This document shows positions 44,270 to 54,300 of a stretch of 64,000 nucleotides of DNA, piece by piece. The DNA comes from Poriferisodalis sp965208895. Lineage in GTDB: Bacteria > Actinomycetota > Acidimicrobiia > Acidimicrobiales > Poriferisodalaceae. The stretch is taken from assembly GCF_965208895.1 (NCBI RefSeq), contig NZ_OZ242363.1, positions 1,116,001 to 1,180,000 of the forward strand, written 5' to 3'. The first letter of the stretch is position 1. Each line of letters begins with the position of its first letter. Under the pieces are notes generated by a model. It ran no database searches, had not been told where the DNA came from, and saw nothing but the letters and a program-made list of their open reading frames with translations. Made by a program: the position numbers and the translations under genes.

Positions 44270-46672
44270 TCACTCGCCCAGCGCGTCCGACAGTTCCTCG
44301 GGCGTCATCATCACGTCGCGGGCCTTGGAGCCCTGCGAGGGGCCCACGACACCACGCTGCTCGAGCAGATCCATGAGCCGTCCGGCACGGGCGAAACCCA
44401 CTTTCAGCTTGCGCTGCAGCATCGACGTCGAGCCGAGCTGGGTCTCGACCACGATCGCCATCGCCTGGCGCAGCAGCTCGTCGTCGTCGGCATCGCCTGT
44501 GGTGCCGCCCGGCAGGGTGCTGGCGCCATCAGAATCGGCAGTGCCCTCCACACCCTCGACATAGCTGACCTCTGGCGCCTGGCGGCGCCAGTGAGCCACC
44601 ACGTGAGAAATCTCCGACTCGCTCACCCAGCTGCCCTGGATGCGGCGCGGGATGCTGGAGTTCGCCGACAGCAGCAACATGTCGCCTTGGCCGACCAGCC
44701 GCTCAGCGCCAGGCTGATCCAAGATCACCCGGCTGTCGGCCAGGCTCGACACTGCGAATGCCAGCCGGCTCGGAATATTGGCTTTGATCACGCCGGTGAT
44801 GACGTTCACGCTCGGGCGCTGGGTCGCCACGACGAGGTGCACGCCGACCGCTCGGGCCATCTGCGCCAAGCGGGTGATGGACTCTTCGACATCGCGGGCC
44901 GCTACCATCATCAGGTCGTTCAGCTCGTCGACGACCACCACGATGAACGGCATCTGCTCATAGGGCTGATCGTTCCCGAGCAGCTCGCTCTCTTCGCTGT
45001 GCAGCGCTCCGTCGAGCACGGCGGCGTTGTAGCCGGTGACGTCGCGGAACCCGGCCTCGGACAGCACGTCGTAACGGCGCTCCATCTCCTTGACAGCCCA
45101 CGCCAACGCATTGGCGGCCTTGCGCGGCTCGGTCACCACAGCAGTCAGCAGGTGCGGCAGCCTGTCGTACTGGCCGAGCTCCACCCGCTTGGGATCGACG
45201 AGGATCATGCGCACCTGTTCGGGCGTGGAACGCATGAGCAGCGACGTGATGATCGAGTTGATGCACGACGACTTGCCTGCGCCGGTAGCGCCGGCGATCA
45301 GCACATGGGGCATCGTGGCCAGGTTGAGCATGACCTCACGACCCGAGATGTCCTTGCCCATGGCGACTTCGAGCGGATGGGTGGCCTCGGCTGCCGCCTT
45401 GGCAGACAGGATGTCACCGAGCGCCACGAGGTGACGGTCGGAGTTGGGGACCTCGATGCCGATCGCCGATCGACCGGGGATCGGCGCGAGGATGCGCACA
45501 TCGGCAGCCGCCATGGCATACGCGATGTCTTTGTGCAAGGCGGTGACACGAGACACCTTCACGCCCGGGCCCAGCTTCAGCTCGTAACGGGTGACCGTCG
45601 GGCCTGGCTCCCATCCGGTCACCTGCGTTTCCACGCCATGGCTCGCGAGCGCAGCCACCAAGGCCTCGGCACCTGCTGAGAGCATTGCCTTGTCGAACTG
45701 CTGGGCGCCGCTTCGCTTGAGCACAGTCTTTTTCGGCAGCTTCCAGCGGGGCCGCTGACTGCCGCTCGGGGCGCCCTTTGCAGCGGCGAGTGCCGTCGGC
45801 ACCGGTGTCGGGACGCCATCGTCGGCCCGAGGCGCCACGAACTGCGGCGGCGACGGCTCGAAGACTGCTTCGTCGGAGACCGTCTCGCTGGAAGCAGTTG
45901 CATACGGGTCTGGGTCGGCCGGATCCAGACCTGGGATCGCTGCTCCCGCTTCGGCCGCCATCTCGGCGTCGTGAGAGTCGAGGTCGTACTGCTCTTCGCC
46001 GAACGAGGGCGGCTCCGGGTCCTCACCGACGCGCTGCAAGCTGCGGGCACCCTTCGACAGCGAGCCGCTCAGCACTCGTCCCAACGCAACCAGCCCGGTC
46101 CACATCCATCGCAAGATCTGCCCGAGACCGATGTTGGCCACGATCATCACGGCGAACAGCATCACCAGCAGCAGGACTGCCCACGTCGCCGGATCGTCGA
46201 TGAGACGACGCAATGGCTCTGCGACGGCAGCGCCCAGCACTCCCCCGCTGCTTCGCAGGTCTTCCAACGACCCGAATCCGTCGGCGGAGCCCGACAGGTG
46301 CGCGGCCGCGGCGAATGCGATCGTGAGCAGGCTCAGCCCGAAAGCGGCACGGCCGCTGCGCTCCGAGGCGGTCATGCGGGCGAGCGCAACGCCGATCCAG
46401 ACCAGCAGGATCGGCACCACAAAGCGGAACACCCCGACGAGCACCGCGAGCGCGCTCTCCAGGATGCGTCCCACGACGCCCGCCCGGTCGCCCAGCAGGC
46501 CCAATGCGCAGATCACGGCAAGTGCGAACAGCGACAGCGCCACGATCTCGCGCGATCGCCCGCTCAGTGCATTGCGAACCACGCGGGCAAACCCACTGCG
46601 AGCGTCGTTCGGCGTCGACGACTTCGACGCTTCGGTTGAGCCATTGGCTTCGGCAGCGCTGCGCGCACTCAC
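44270..46672 (-). CDS. ftsK: DNA translocase FtsK/SpoIIIE
   Basis: An 800-residue translocase. Four N-terminal membrane helices lie within residues 40-185, then an acidic/Pro linker to about 300. The motor has the alpha domain (FDKAMLSAGAEALVAALASH, TVTRYELKLGPGVKVSRV), Walker A HVLIAGATGAGKSSCINSII near 461, and Walker B MPFIVVVVDELNDLMM near 577. The C-terminal gamma winged helix includes STSMLQRKLKVGFARAGRLM and binds KOPS-like DNA. It moves chromosome dimers through the septum. In other actinobacteria ftsK is close to rnj; here accessory DNA separates them. Confidence 0.95.
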   Translation of the reverse strand: MSARSAAEANGSTEASKSSTPNDARSGFARVVRNALSGRSREIVALSLFALAVICALGLLGDRAGVVGRILESALAVLVGVFRFVVPILLVWIGVALARMTASERSGRAAFGLSLLTIAFAAAAHLSGSADGFGSLEDLRSSGGVLGAAVAEPLRRLIDDPATWAVLLLVMLFAVMIVANIGLGQILRWMWTGLVALGRVLSGSLSKGARSLQRVGEDPEPPSFGEEQYDLDSHDAEMAAEAGAAIPGLDPADPDPYATASSETVSDEAVFEPSPPQFVAPRADDGVPTPVPTALAAAKGAPSGSQRPRWKLPKKTVLKRSGAQQFDKAMLSAGAEALVAALASHGVETQVTGWEPGPTVTRYELKLGPGVKVSRVTALHKDIAYAMAAADVRILAPIPGRSAIGIEVPNSDRHLVALGDILSAKAAAEATHPLEVAMGKDISGREVMLNLATMPHVLIAGATGAGKSSCINSIITSLLMRSTPEQVRMILVDPKRVELGQYDRLPHLLTAVVTEPRKAANALAWAVKEMERRYDVLSEAGFRDVTGYNAAVLDGALHSEESELLGNDQPYEQMPFIVVVVDELNDLMMVAARDVEESITRLAQMARAVGVHLVVATQRPSVNVITGVIKANIPSRLAFAVSSLADSRVILDQPGAERLVGQGDMLLLSANSSIPRRIQGSWVSESEISHVVAHWRRQAPEVSYVEGVEGTADSDGASTLPGGTTGDADDDELLRQAMAIVVETQLGSTSMLQRKLKVGFARAGRLMDLLEQRGVVGPSQGSKARDVMMTPEELSDALGE

Positions 46673-46728
46673 CTCAGCGAGAGTACCGAGGCGGCGCAGT
46701 GTCTTCGGAGACCCAGTGAGTCCGTCGC

Positions 46729-47496
46729 TCAGCTGACTTCAGGGTCAGCCTCGCTGCGTAGCGTGCTGGCAGATTCGTCCTCGTGCTCAAGGCGGGCTCG
46801 CTCGGCAGTGGATGCCCGGTGCTGATTGCGGGCTGTCTGGATCGCAACCAGCACGAACATCACGATGGTGAACGGAATCGAATAGCGATTGATGAAATCG
46901 ATGACCGAGCCAAGCGGCCCCGAGAACAGATCGGCGACCCACCACACCAGCGCCAAACGGGTGACCGTACCGGCCAAGTTCACCACCACGAACGGCAGCT
47001 GGCGCATCCGCGCGATTCCAGACAGCAAGCACATCGGATAGCCAGGAATGGCGAACAGCAGCAACCACCCCACACGGGGAAACCAGCGCTCGAGCCAGTC
47101 CATGGTCCGGATGATGCGGTTGCGGGGTCCCAGTTCGGCCGCCAGGTAGGCCTTGGCGTTGGGGCCGTAGTCATAGCCGAGCCGGTACAGGAACGGATCG
47201 GTGATGAACAGCCGGATCACGCCGATGGTCATGAATGCCCACAACGGGGCTTGGTGGGCCACGCCGAGCAGGATCGGGTCGGTCGCGTTGAGCGACAGCA
47301 ACGCCAGCGGCGCGCGTGCGATGAGGGCTGCGAAGAAGATCTGCCCGGCGTAGGCCGCCAAGGCAAAGCCCACCGGCACCGCAGCCAGCAACTGCATCCT
47401 GCGACGGTCTGCGTCAGTGATCGCTAGGCCCGACGATGCCGGGTCGGCCTCGACAGCATCGGCCGTCGTTGATTCGTCCCGGCCGTCGTCAACCAC
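46729..47496 (-). CDS. Membrane protein, possibly DedA/VTT-like
   Basis: About 255 residues with four to five hydrophobic helices (LLAAVPVGFALAAYAGQIFF, LWAFMTIGVIRLFITDPFLY, WLLLFAIPGYPMCLLSGIAR, PFTIVMFVLVAIQTARNQHR). AIPGYPMCLLSGIARMRQLP and FVVVNLAGTVTRLALVWWVA recall the SNARE-associated/DedA fold, but the match is loose. The frame is open up to an ATG at 47643, yet those first 49 codons have much lower GC at third positions than the rest, so a GTG at 47496 is preferred. It lies 57 bases upstream of ftsK on the same strand. Confidence 0.65.
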   Translation of the reverse strand: MVDDGRDESTTADAVEADPASSGLAITDADRRRMQLLAAVPVGFALAAYAGQIFFAALIARAPLALLSLNATDPILLGVAHQAPLWAFMTIGVIRLFITDPFLYRLGYDYGPNAKAYLAAELGPRNRIIRTMDWLERWFPRVGWLLLFAIPGYPMCLLSGIARMRQLPFVVVNLAGTVTRLALVWWVADLFSGPLGSVIDFINRYSIPFTIVMFVLVAIQTARNQHRASTAERARLEHEDESASTLRSEADPEVS

Positions 47497-47741
47497 CTCC
47501 GCCGAGGCTACGCACGCAAACGCTTGAGAAGAACTCAGTGCACAGCAAGTGCATCGGTTCAACGACCATCTGTCGGCTGATGGAGCTCGCGGCACGAAAT
47601 GCGGCCCGGAACGTTCCTCACATGGGACATTCGACACCGGCACGATTCGATGCTCGGCTTGCGTTTCCCATCGCTAGTCCTCGGCTATCGCTTGGCTCGG
47701 TTACGAAACTGATATCGCGGTGGGGGTCTCGTCCACCGTGA

Positions 47742-49127
47742 TCAGGCTGCGGGTTGTGCCCCTCGTGGCGTGGTCTCGGGTAGCGACTGCTGCAACGGGC
47801 GGTGCTTGGGTTTGCGTGAGGGTGCCGGGTTCGGTGGATGTGTGGTGCCTGGGGGGATGAGCCGAAAGCGTCTGTCCCGGATGGTGACCTGCCAGTTGTG
47901 GTCGTGGATGCGGTCGTGGCAGGACCAGCAGACGAGCACGAGGTTGTCGACGCGTGTCTTGCCGCCGCGTTTCCAGGGGAGGATGTGGTGGGCTTCGCAG
48001 TCGTCCGGCGGTGCTCCGCAGCCGATGCACGCTCCGTCGCGTGCGATGAGAGCGCGGCGTTGTCCTGCGGTAGGCGCCCGGCTGGCCGTCGTCTCGTACA
48101 GCGGGGTGAGTTTGTCGCCGAAGATCTCGATCCACACGTCGGAGTTGCAGGCGAGCCGCTCAACGGTGCTGGGCGGGACCGGGCCGATGCCGCAGATCTC
48201 GGCGACACACCAACAGATCTCGGCGATGCCGCTGCGCTGATCGGCACAAGCACCGAGGTCGGCGCGTACGATGATCTCCGCTGCGGGCGGTCTGCGCAAA
48301 GCCGTCGGCGGCGCTTCCGATCCAGTCGTAGCGGATTGCGGTGCAACCCCGGCTGGAGAGTGCGATGCGTCTGTGACGGTGGTGAGGAGCGCGTCGAGTG
48401 CGTCAGCCGTGCGCTGGTCAGTGGTACGCGCAGCAGTGTCGGCGGCTGCGGACCCCGCGTCGGCTTCGTGTAGGTGTTGGTGCTGGACCTGCCTGCGCCG
48501 GTCGGTTTGGCGGAGTTGCTCGGCGTGGCGGCGCAGCCGATTCTGGATGCGCGCACCCATCTCAGCATCGAACGAACCGCGCATCTGCACAGAGCCGTCG
48601 TCGCCGTTCCAGAACCGCACACTGCGATTGCGTCGGTTGCGGCGATGCTGCGCTGCCAGATCAGCAGTGTCTTGGTGCTGGGCCTCCCAGCGCTGCGCAG
48701 CGTGGGCGAACTCGTCAGCAGGCAGCGACTTGGCGAGCGCTATCAGCTCAGGATCGCCCTGCACCGCGTCGGGGCTGGTGCGACGAGCCGCTTGTACGAG
48801 CTTTGCGGCGTTCGCGAGGCTGATCTGTCCCTCTGCGACGGCATCGTGCGCGTCAGGAATCGAGGTCAACTCGGCGTCAATACGCACATTGCGCGCCGCC
48901 TCCGAACGCGACAGGCCGCTGTGCTCGCGCAGTAGACCAGCACCGCCATCGCCGTGGCGTTCACGTTGCGCAATCAGCGCGGCCGCCTTGGTCTCGAGCA
49001 ACTCCACACGGATTCGCAGCCGTTTCGCAAGCCCGAGTGTGCGGCGCAGTTCCTCGGTGGAAGTCTGCTCGACACCATCGAGCGCAGCACCGAGGTCTTC
49101 AAGAACTTGCTCCAAACACGAGAACAT
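47742..49127 (-). CDS. DUF222 / HNH endonuclease domain protein (13E12-type), copy 2
   Basis: A 461-residue paralogue of the protein at 14026-15597. Shared blocks are ALIAQRERHGDGGAGLL, NRRNRSVRFWNGDDGSVQMR, FDAEMGARIQNRL, and the C-terminal HNH domain CIGCGAPPDDCEAHHILPWK followed by RGGKTRVDNLVLVCWSCHDR. The linker between DUF222 and HNH is shorter and different in composition. All zinc-knuckle and HNH residues are intact. A LexA-like box covers the start codon. The IS1634-type element begins 44 bases upstream, so its promoter may be truncated or supplied by the element. Confidence 0.87.
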   Translation of the reverse strand: MFSCLEQVLEDLGAALDGVEQTSTEELRRTLGLAKRLRIRVELLETKAAALIAQRERHGDGGAGLLREHSGLSRSEAARNVRIDAELTSIPDAHDAVAEGQISLANAAKLVQAARRTSPDAVQGDPELIALAKSLPADEFAHAAQRWEAQHQDTADLAAQHRRNRRNRSVRFWNGDDGSVQMRGSFDAEMGARIQNRLRRHAEQLRQTDRRRQVQHQHLHEADAGSAAADTAARTTDQRTADALDALLTTVTDASHSPAGVAPQSATTGSEAPPTALRRPPAAEIIVRADLGACADQRSGIAEICWCVAEICGIGPVPPSTVERLACNSDVWIEIFGDKLTPLYETTASRAPTAGQRRALIARDGACIGCGAPPDDCEAHHILPWKRGGKTRVDNLVLVCWSCHDRIHDHNWQVTIRDRRFRLIPPGTTHPPNPAPSRKPKHRPLQQSLPETTPRGAQPAA

Positions 49128-49133
49128 ACGTTC
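49122..49133 (-). promoter_or_regulatory. LexA/SOS-box-like palindrome over HNH start codon (copy 2)
   Basis: GAACATACGTTC, identical to the box in copy 1 and to the GAAC-RNRY-GTTC core. The start codon of the gene lies inside the palindrome. The IS left end is 39 bases away. Confidence 0.65.
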
Positions 49134-49171
49134 ATTCTAACGAACGAACGTCGGACAGCGACATTCTCAGA

Positions 49172-49185
49172 CCCGAATTTGGCGC
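49172..49185 (+). repeat. IS left terminal inverted repeat
   Basis: CCCGAATTTGGCGC, exact reverse complement of 51098-51111. Confidence 0.85.
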
Positions 49186-49315
49186 CTTGGGACGGTTTTT
49201 GGTGGGTGTCAGGCCTGTGACCTGCGGTTTTGTGTTCTGCGGGGGTGTTTCGTGACGAAAATGTAGGGGCGACATATTGTCGTCTGTGACGCTGTTTGCG
49301 CGCTATGGTGTGGAC

Positions 49316-51019
49316 ATGTTCGTGAAGACGACCAGACGTCGCAGGGGCGACAAGACGTACGAGTACCTGTCGTTGGTGGAGTCGGTGCGCGACGGCGCGA
49401 AGACCCGTCATCGCACGCTGCTGCGCTTGGGCGAGGTCACCGCTTTGCGCCGCTCGGGCCGGCTGGACCGCATCGTCGCGGCGCTGGTGAAGCACCTGGA
49501 CACCGAACGCGTCGACGCGGGATCGCTGGAAGCCGACGCGGCGCCGGCGGCGGGCGGCGTGGCTTGCGCGGCGGCTGTGTGGCAGCGTCTCGGGCTGGAC
49601 GGCTGGTTCGCGGCCGCGGGCGCCGAGCGCGACGCCGGCCGATTGTCCGACGCGGTGTTCGCGATGGCCGCGAACCGTCTGGTCGCGCCGTGCTCCAAGC
49701 GCAGGCTGCCCGAGTGGGCCCGATCCGATGTGGTCATGCCCGAGAGCTGGCAGGCGCCGTCGCCGTGGCAGTACTACCGGGCCCTGGACGCAGTCGCCGA
49801 TCTCAAAGAAGACACCGAGGAGTTCTTGTTCTCACGGCTGTGCGACCTGACCAGCATGGATCTGCGGTTCGTCTGCTACGACCTGACCTCGACGTATCTG
49901 GAGGGCGCGACCGCGCCTTCGGAGCGGTTCGAGTCCAAGGCGTTCGGCTATTCCCGTGACCGCCGTCCCGACCGGCCTCAGGTCGTGATCGGCTTGTTGT
50001 GCACCGGCGACGGAGTGCCGATCGCGCATCACGTGTTCGCCGGCAACACCGCCGATGCGTCCACCTTGCCCGACGTGCTCGCCGATCTCACCGCACGGTT
50101 CGCTGTGGGCCCGATCTGCGTGGTCGCGGACCGGGGCCTGATCTCCGCCGACAACGTCGCCGCGGTCGCAGAGGCCGGCTGCGATCACGTTTTGGCCACC
50201 CGCCTGCATCGCGACAAAGCCTGCCAAGAGGCCCTCGAGACCATCGACGACGACACCGAATGGGCCGACGTGCCCGGCTTGAGGTGCCGCGCTGCCGAAG
50301 CGATTCTCGCTGACGGCACCCGCGCGGTGATCGTGGAATCCGACGCCCGCATGCGACGCGACACCAAGCGCACCGCCGAGCTCGTCGCCCGCACCGAAAC
50401 CGCGCTGCTCGCTCTCGAAGACAGGGTCAGAGCCGGCCGGCTCACCGATGCCGCGAAGATCGGACGCGCCGCTCAGCGCATCATCGGCCCAAGCGGCGTC
50501 GGGCGTCTGTTCGACCTCGAGATCAGCGACCGACGCTTCGTCTATCACTACGACGAAGACGCCCACGCCTACGAAAAGCTGCTCGCGGGCCGATACGTGC
50601 TCACCACCAGCCTCACCGCCCAGCAAGCCTCCGCCGAACGCGTGGTGGCCGCCTATCGGCAGCTCGCCGACGTCGAAGCCCGTTTCCGCACTCTCAAGGA
50701 CTTCCTGCGGCTGCGCCCCATACGGCACTGGACCGAACAACGCGTCCGCGGCCACATCGCCGTGTGCGTCCACGCCGCCGTCGCCGAGACCCTCATCACA
50801 CGCGACCTCCAAACCGCCGCAATCGAAGACCCCGACATAGCCGGCCAGCATCTCAGCGCCGCCCGCGCCTTGCGCGAGCTCGACCGCATCCGCGAAGTCC
50901 GCCTGCGCGCCGACAACCAACCCGTCACCGTCACCACCCGCCGAAGCCCGCTGCAGACAAAGATCCTCGCGGCCACCGACACCCCCACCCGCCACTGGGA
51001 CAAAGCCCGCATCGGCTGA
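49316..51019 (+). CDS. IS1634-family (IS4 superfamily) transposase
   Basis: A 567-residue DDE transposase. The first catalytic Asp is in FVCYDLTSTYLEG, the second in ICVVADRGLISADNV, and the Glu with the Y-x-x-R/E/K-like signature is in VVAAYRQLADVEARFRTLKD with LRLRPIRHWTEQRVRGHI after it. An inserted beta-rich block lies between the second Asp and the Glu, as usual in IS4-type enzymes. ATG 49316 gives MFVKTTRRRRGDKTYEYLSL, the family-like N-terminus; a TTG 13 codons upstream is possible. No frameshift or stop is seen, so the element may be active. Confidence 0.92.
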   Translation: MFVKTTRRRRGDKTYEYLSLVESVRDGAKTRHRTLLRLGEVTALRRSGRLDRIVAALVKHLDTERVDAGSLEADAAPAAGGVACAAAVWQRLGLDGWFAAAGAERDAGRLSDAVFAMAANRLVAPCSKRRLPEWARSDVVMPESWQAPSPWQYYRALDAVADLKEDTEEFLFSRLCDLTSMDLRFVCYDLTSTYLEGATAPSERFESKAFGYSRDRRPDRPQVVIGLLCTGDGVPIAHHVFAGNTADASTLPDVLADLTARFAVGPICVVADRGLISADNVAAVAEAGCDHVLATRLHRDKACQEALETIDDDTEWADVPGLRCRAAEAILADGTRAVIVESDARMRRDTKRTAELVARTETALLALEDRVRAGRLTDAAKIGRAAQRIIGPSGVGRLFDLEISDRRFVYHYDEDAHAYEKLLAGRYVLTTSLTAQQASAERVVAAYRQLADVEARFRTLKDFLRLRPIRHWTEQRVRGHIAVCVHAAVAETLITRDLQTAAIEDPDIAGQHLSAARALRELDRIREVRLRADNQPVTVTTRRSPLQTKILAATDTPTRHWDKARIG

Positions 51020-51097
51020 CGCACCCCCCCTTCCGAGACGATGTAGTGGAAACACCGACCCGCCGCGCCCCCGCTGACCAGCACAAACACAAAACAC

Positions 51098-51111
51098 GCG
51101 CCAAATTCGGG
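51098..51111 (-). repeat. IS right terminal inverted repeat
   Basis: GCGCCAAATTCGGG, exact reverse complement of 49172-49185. Confidence 0.85.
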
Positions 51112-51301
51112 CCAGAGGTGTTCATTCGTTACAAATAGATGACAGATGATCTCCATCCATATCCATGTTCCAAATGCAGAGTCGCAAAATCGGCCTATAC
51201 GGCGTTGTGCAGCAGTGCATCCGTTCCAACCCCAACAGGTCAGACTCGAGCACCACTGGGTCGGGCATTGCACGACGAGTCTCGTCGCCACAATCGACTC
51301 G

Positions 51302-54300
51302 TTAGGAAACTCCCGGGTCGAAGCTCCGTTCGGGACCGCCATCCGCGACGGAGCGCCAACCACGGTCAAACGTGAATTTCTGCGCCTTGCCCACCGGATC
51401 GTGGATTCGCACCAAGTGAGGGTCGTCGCCTCCCGCTCGCTCCACGACGTATAGCCAGTAAGCGTCACCGCTGTCTTGCGCGAGTTCGAATTGTGTTCTC
51501 GAAATCACCACAGGTCGATCATCGAGTGAGCCTGTCATCGCCTTGACCTCGCACCAATGGGTCGCAGCATCGATTGTGGACCCGCGATAAAGATCGAAGC
51601 CCGGGTTGTTGACCTCGGTCCGCTGCCAGTCCGGCTCATTATCCAGGATGAACTCAATTGCCAAGCGCTCCAAGTCCATTCGGCCAGCGTGCCCTAGCCC
51701 ATCTGGGTCGACATCGCCCTCGTTGTCCGGGACGACGCTGACATAGGAATAGAACTGGCGAGGAGGAACGGTTTCGGGTGGTGGCCGCTCTGCCTGGATG
51801 CCGTAGGTGTCAGTCCCATCTTCGGATCCACCGCCATTCGACATCTCGCCGTCTGAGCTCATGGCTCTGCGCTCTCTTAATCTCTGCTGATCACTATCGG
51901 TCTCTTGCGTTTGCTCCATCTCCTCAGCGTCTTGGTTGATACCGAGACGCGCTCGTAGTTCAGCTTCGCTAGTCACGCCGAACTCTCGGAGCAGGTCCAA
52001 TACCTCGGGTTCGATCCCGACCTCCCGAGCCAATAGCAGTAGCGCAGGCGGTTTGAATGAGATCCTCTGCTGGAGAAAGCTGTTCGGCCTCCAGTCGGTC
52101 CCCTCGAAGATGACCGCTCCTGGCGGCCGTAACTCGCCCGACGAATCCGCCACCCAAGACTGCTTGTTGAGCATTCGCACAAACACCGAATGGAATGACG
52201 CTCTCTTGTCTTGGCTGTGCCAACCCCAGATATAAGTGGCATCAAAAGCTCTCGCACCTCGCCGCTCGTGCAGGTCAATCAAAGCATCCCAAAGATCACT
52301 TGAGCGCTGACATCGCTCAGCAGGCTCAAGCGTAACGAGCATGTCCAGCAGCGCGTCCAACCCCCAAATCGACTTGTCCGCAGGCCTACCCCAGCTTATA
52401 GGCTCCAGACCATTATTTCTTCGTATCTCAGTTAGTTCATTGGCCGACAAGTCACAATCGACCTCGACGGTTCGCAGATTCCGTGACGCGCCTGCGCGCT
52501 CCAAGAGATTGCGAACTTCTTCTCCTCTTAGACAGGCGACATCATTATCCACAAATTGTACTTCAGCGATGCCTCGGAACAGCTTTCGAAGTCGATCCGT
52601 CGCCAAGTACAATTCAGCGGGTTTCGCCCACAACCCGAAGCTGCCTGTGCCGTCTATGGCCCTTACCCATGGTGTATGCCTAAGCGCCTCGAATAGTTTT
52701 TCCAGATGCGATATCGAATCCGCCTTGGCAGCGTCAAGCAGTGAGTTGACATCTGCCGAGTATTCAGTTTCGGAATACTCAACCCGTTCATCCGAGTACT
52801 TTGGAAGCACATTTTGGATCACATCGTCCACCGGATCGGGCTCCGCAAGACCGATCGATTCCAAGAACTCTCGTGCTTCTTCCGTCTGGCACACTGCAGT
52901 TCGCACAGTGGAGAAGCCGGTTTCCACTGGACCTGGAAGAAATGCCTGCGGTTCGTCATCAACCCATGGGGGCACATGCGAGCCATCGGCAAGCCGAACG
53001 ATTGGCGTGGACCTCACTCGTCCGCGCAGCGCTCGCTGAGTGCCAAGGAATTGGTACAAGCTTGCAATCCAGTCATCGCTTTGCGCTTCCAGGAATGTCG
53101 TCGTCAGGCGCTGCAGGAGCGTTATCGGCGTGAACTCTCGAATCCCCAGTTCACGGTTCAAGAATTCATATAGTTGAGGCGTCCTGTTTTGGGAGATGGT
53201 CCTATCAAGCCAATGCAATTCTCCCGAGTGACCATCTAACTCGGCAAGTTGAGTAGGCAGTACCAATTCCCGCAGCTCCTCGGTACGCGCCAAGCGACTG
53301 TGTTGGCCGCTCGCGTACCCGCCGCCGACCGCTGGTAGCAATTCCTCGTTCATCAGGGCGCATTTCGTAGTCTCCAGCAGCGGATCAAACATTGTCTCCT
53401 CGAACCGATGGGACTGTATCGGGAGACAAGCGAGCGCGGTCACGTCCAACAGTTCTTTGTCCCGCAACCACTTCAGACTGTCGACAATAAGCACTCCAGT
53501 TTCTTCGATACACATCCGGTTCCACTCATCAGATTCCGGCACGTTGTCTCGACTGGGCGTCGTACGGTATGGTCCCTGGATCAGAAATCCGAGATACGTT
53601 GTTACAACGGTTGGGAAGAACACAACAAGAGGCGAACGCTTCACCGGTCGGATCGTGCTGCGACCTTCATCACTCTGTTCGGTCCACCACGCTACTTCTA
53701 CGTTCCCACCCAACACCCCGCCCTCGGTGCGGACCGGTCGCGAGAACACCAACCATGAGTCGTCGATTTCTGCCTCTCCGGATTTCTGACCGATTATATT
53801 CACACGACGGACGTCTGATGCTTTCGGCACAGCGTCTCGCAAATAGAGGCCCGTCGGGACGCCGTCCACGCTCCAGCGGATTTCTTCTATCTCTTGGAGG
53901 AACAGCAACGAGGCCGTACCCAAGCCCGAGAGTGCATCCGCGATTTCATTCTTGCCGGCGTTGTCGCTCTCAAGAAACGGGATAATGATTACGGTTTCAT
54001 CCTTTCCACGTTGCACAGGATCTACCGCCGCCGGTAACACGAAGCTCTCGATAGCAAACGCCTCCGTGCCCGAGTGGATCTCCGGCCGATCAGTGAACGC
54101 AAAAACGGATTTGAATCCGATCCCGAACCGTCCGATTTCCGTGAGATTCTTGGTACCTTCATCGATTCCGCACACTCCGCGTACATCGTCCTCATCGAAA
54201 GGTACTCCGAAGTGCGATACGCGCAGCCCGCGAGAGTCAAGATCGAACGAAACCCCTCGTGATCCATCCCAATTCGTCCGACGTCCGAGTGCATCTTCCG

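Larger units (their letters stand above)
49172..51111 (+). mobile_element. Complete IS1634-type insertion sequence
   Basis: A 1940-base element bounded by perfect 14-base inverted repeats CCCGAATTTGGCGC (49172-49185 and 51098-51111). It carries one intact transposase. CAGA just left of the element and CAGA one base right of it could be a remnant target duplication, but the match is too short to rely on. It is inserted upstream of the HNH copy 2 and next to a lower-GC gene. Confidence 0.85.

Noticed and set aside
43958..45679. 573-codon rightward frame opposite ftsK
   Set aside because: FtsK motifs are complete on the minus strand and the antisense product is His/Arg-rich with no domain.
49832..51097. 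421-codon leftward frame opposite the transposase
   Set aside because: Antisense shadow of an intact IS1634-type transposase; Gly/Val-rich with no motif.
49168..51116. CAGA on both sides of the IS as target-site duplication
   Set aside because: Only four bases, and one copy is offset by one base from the inverted repeat; IS1634-type elements usually make longer or variable duplications.
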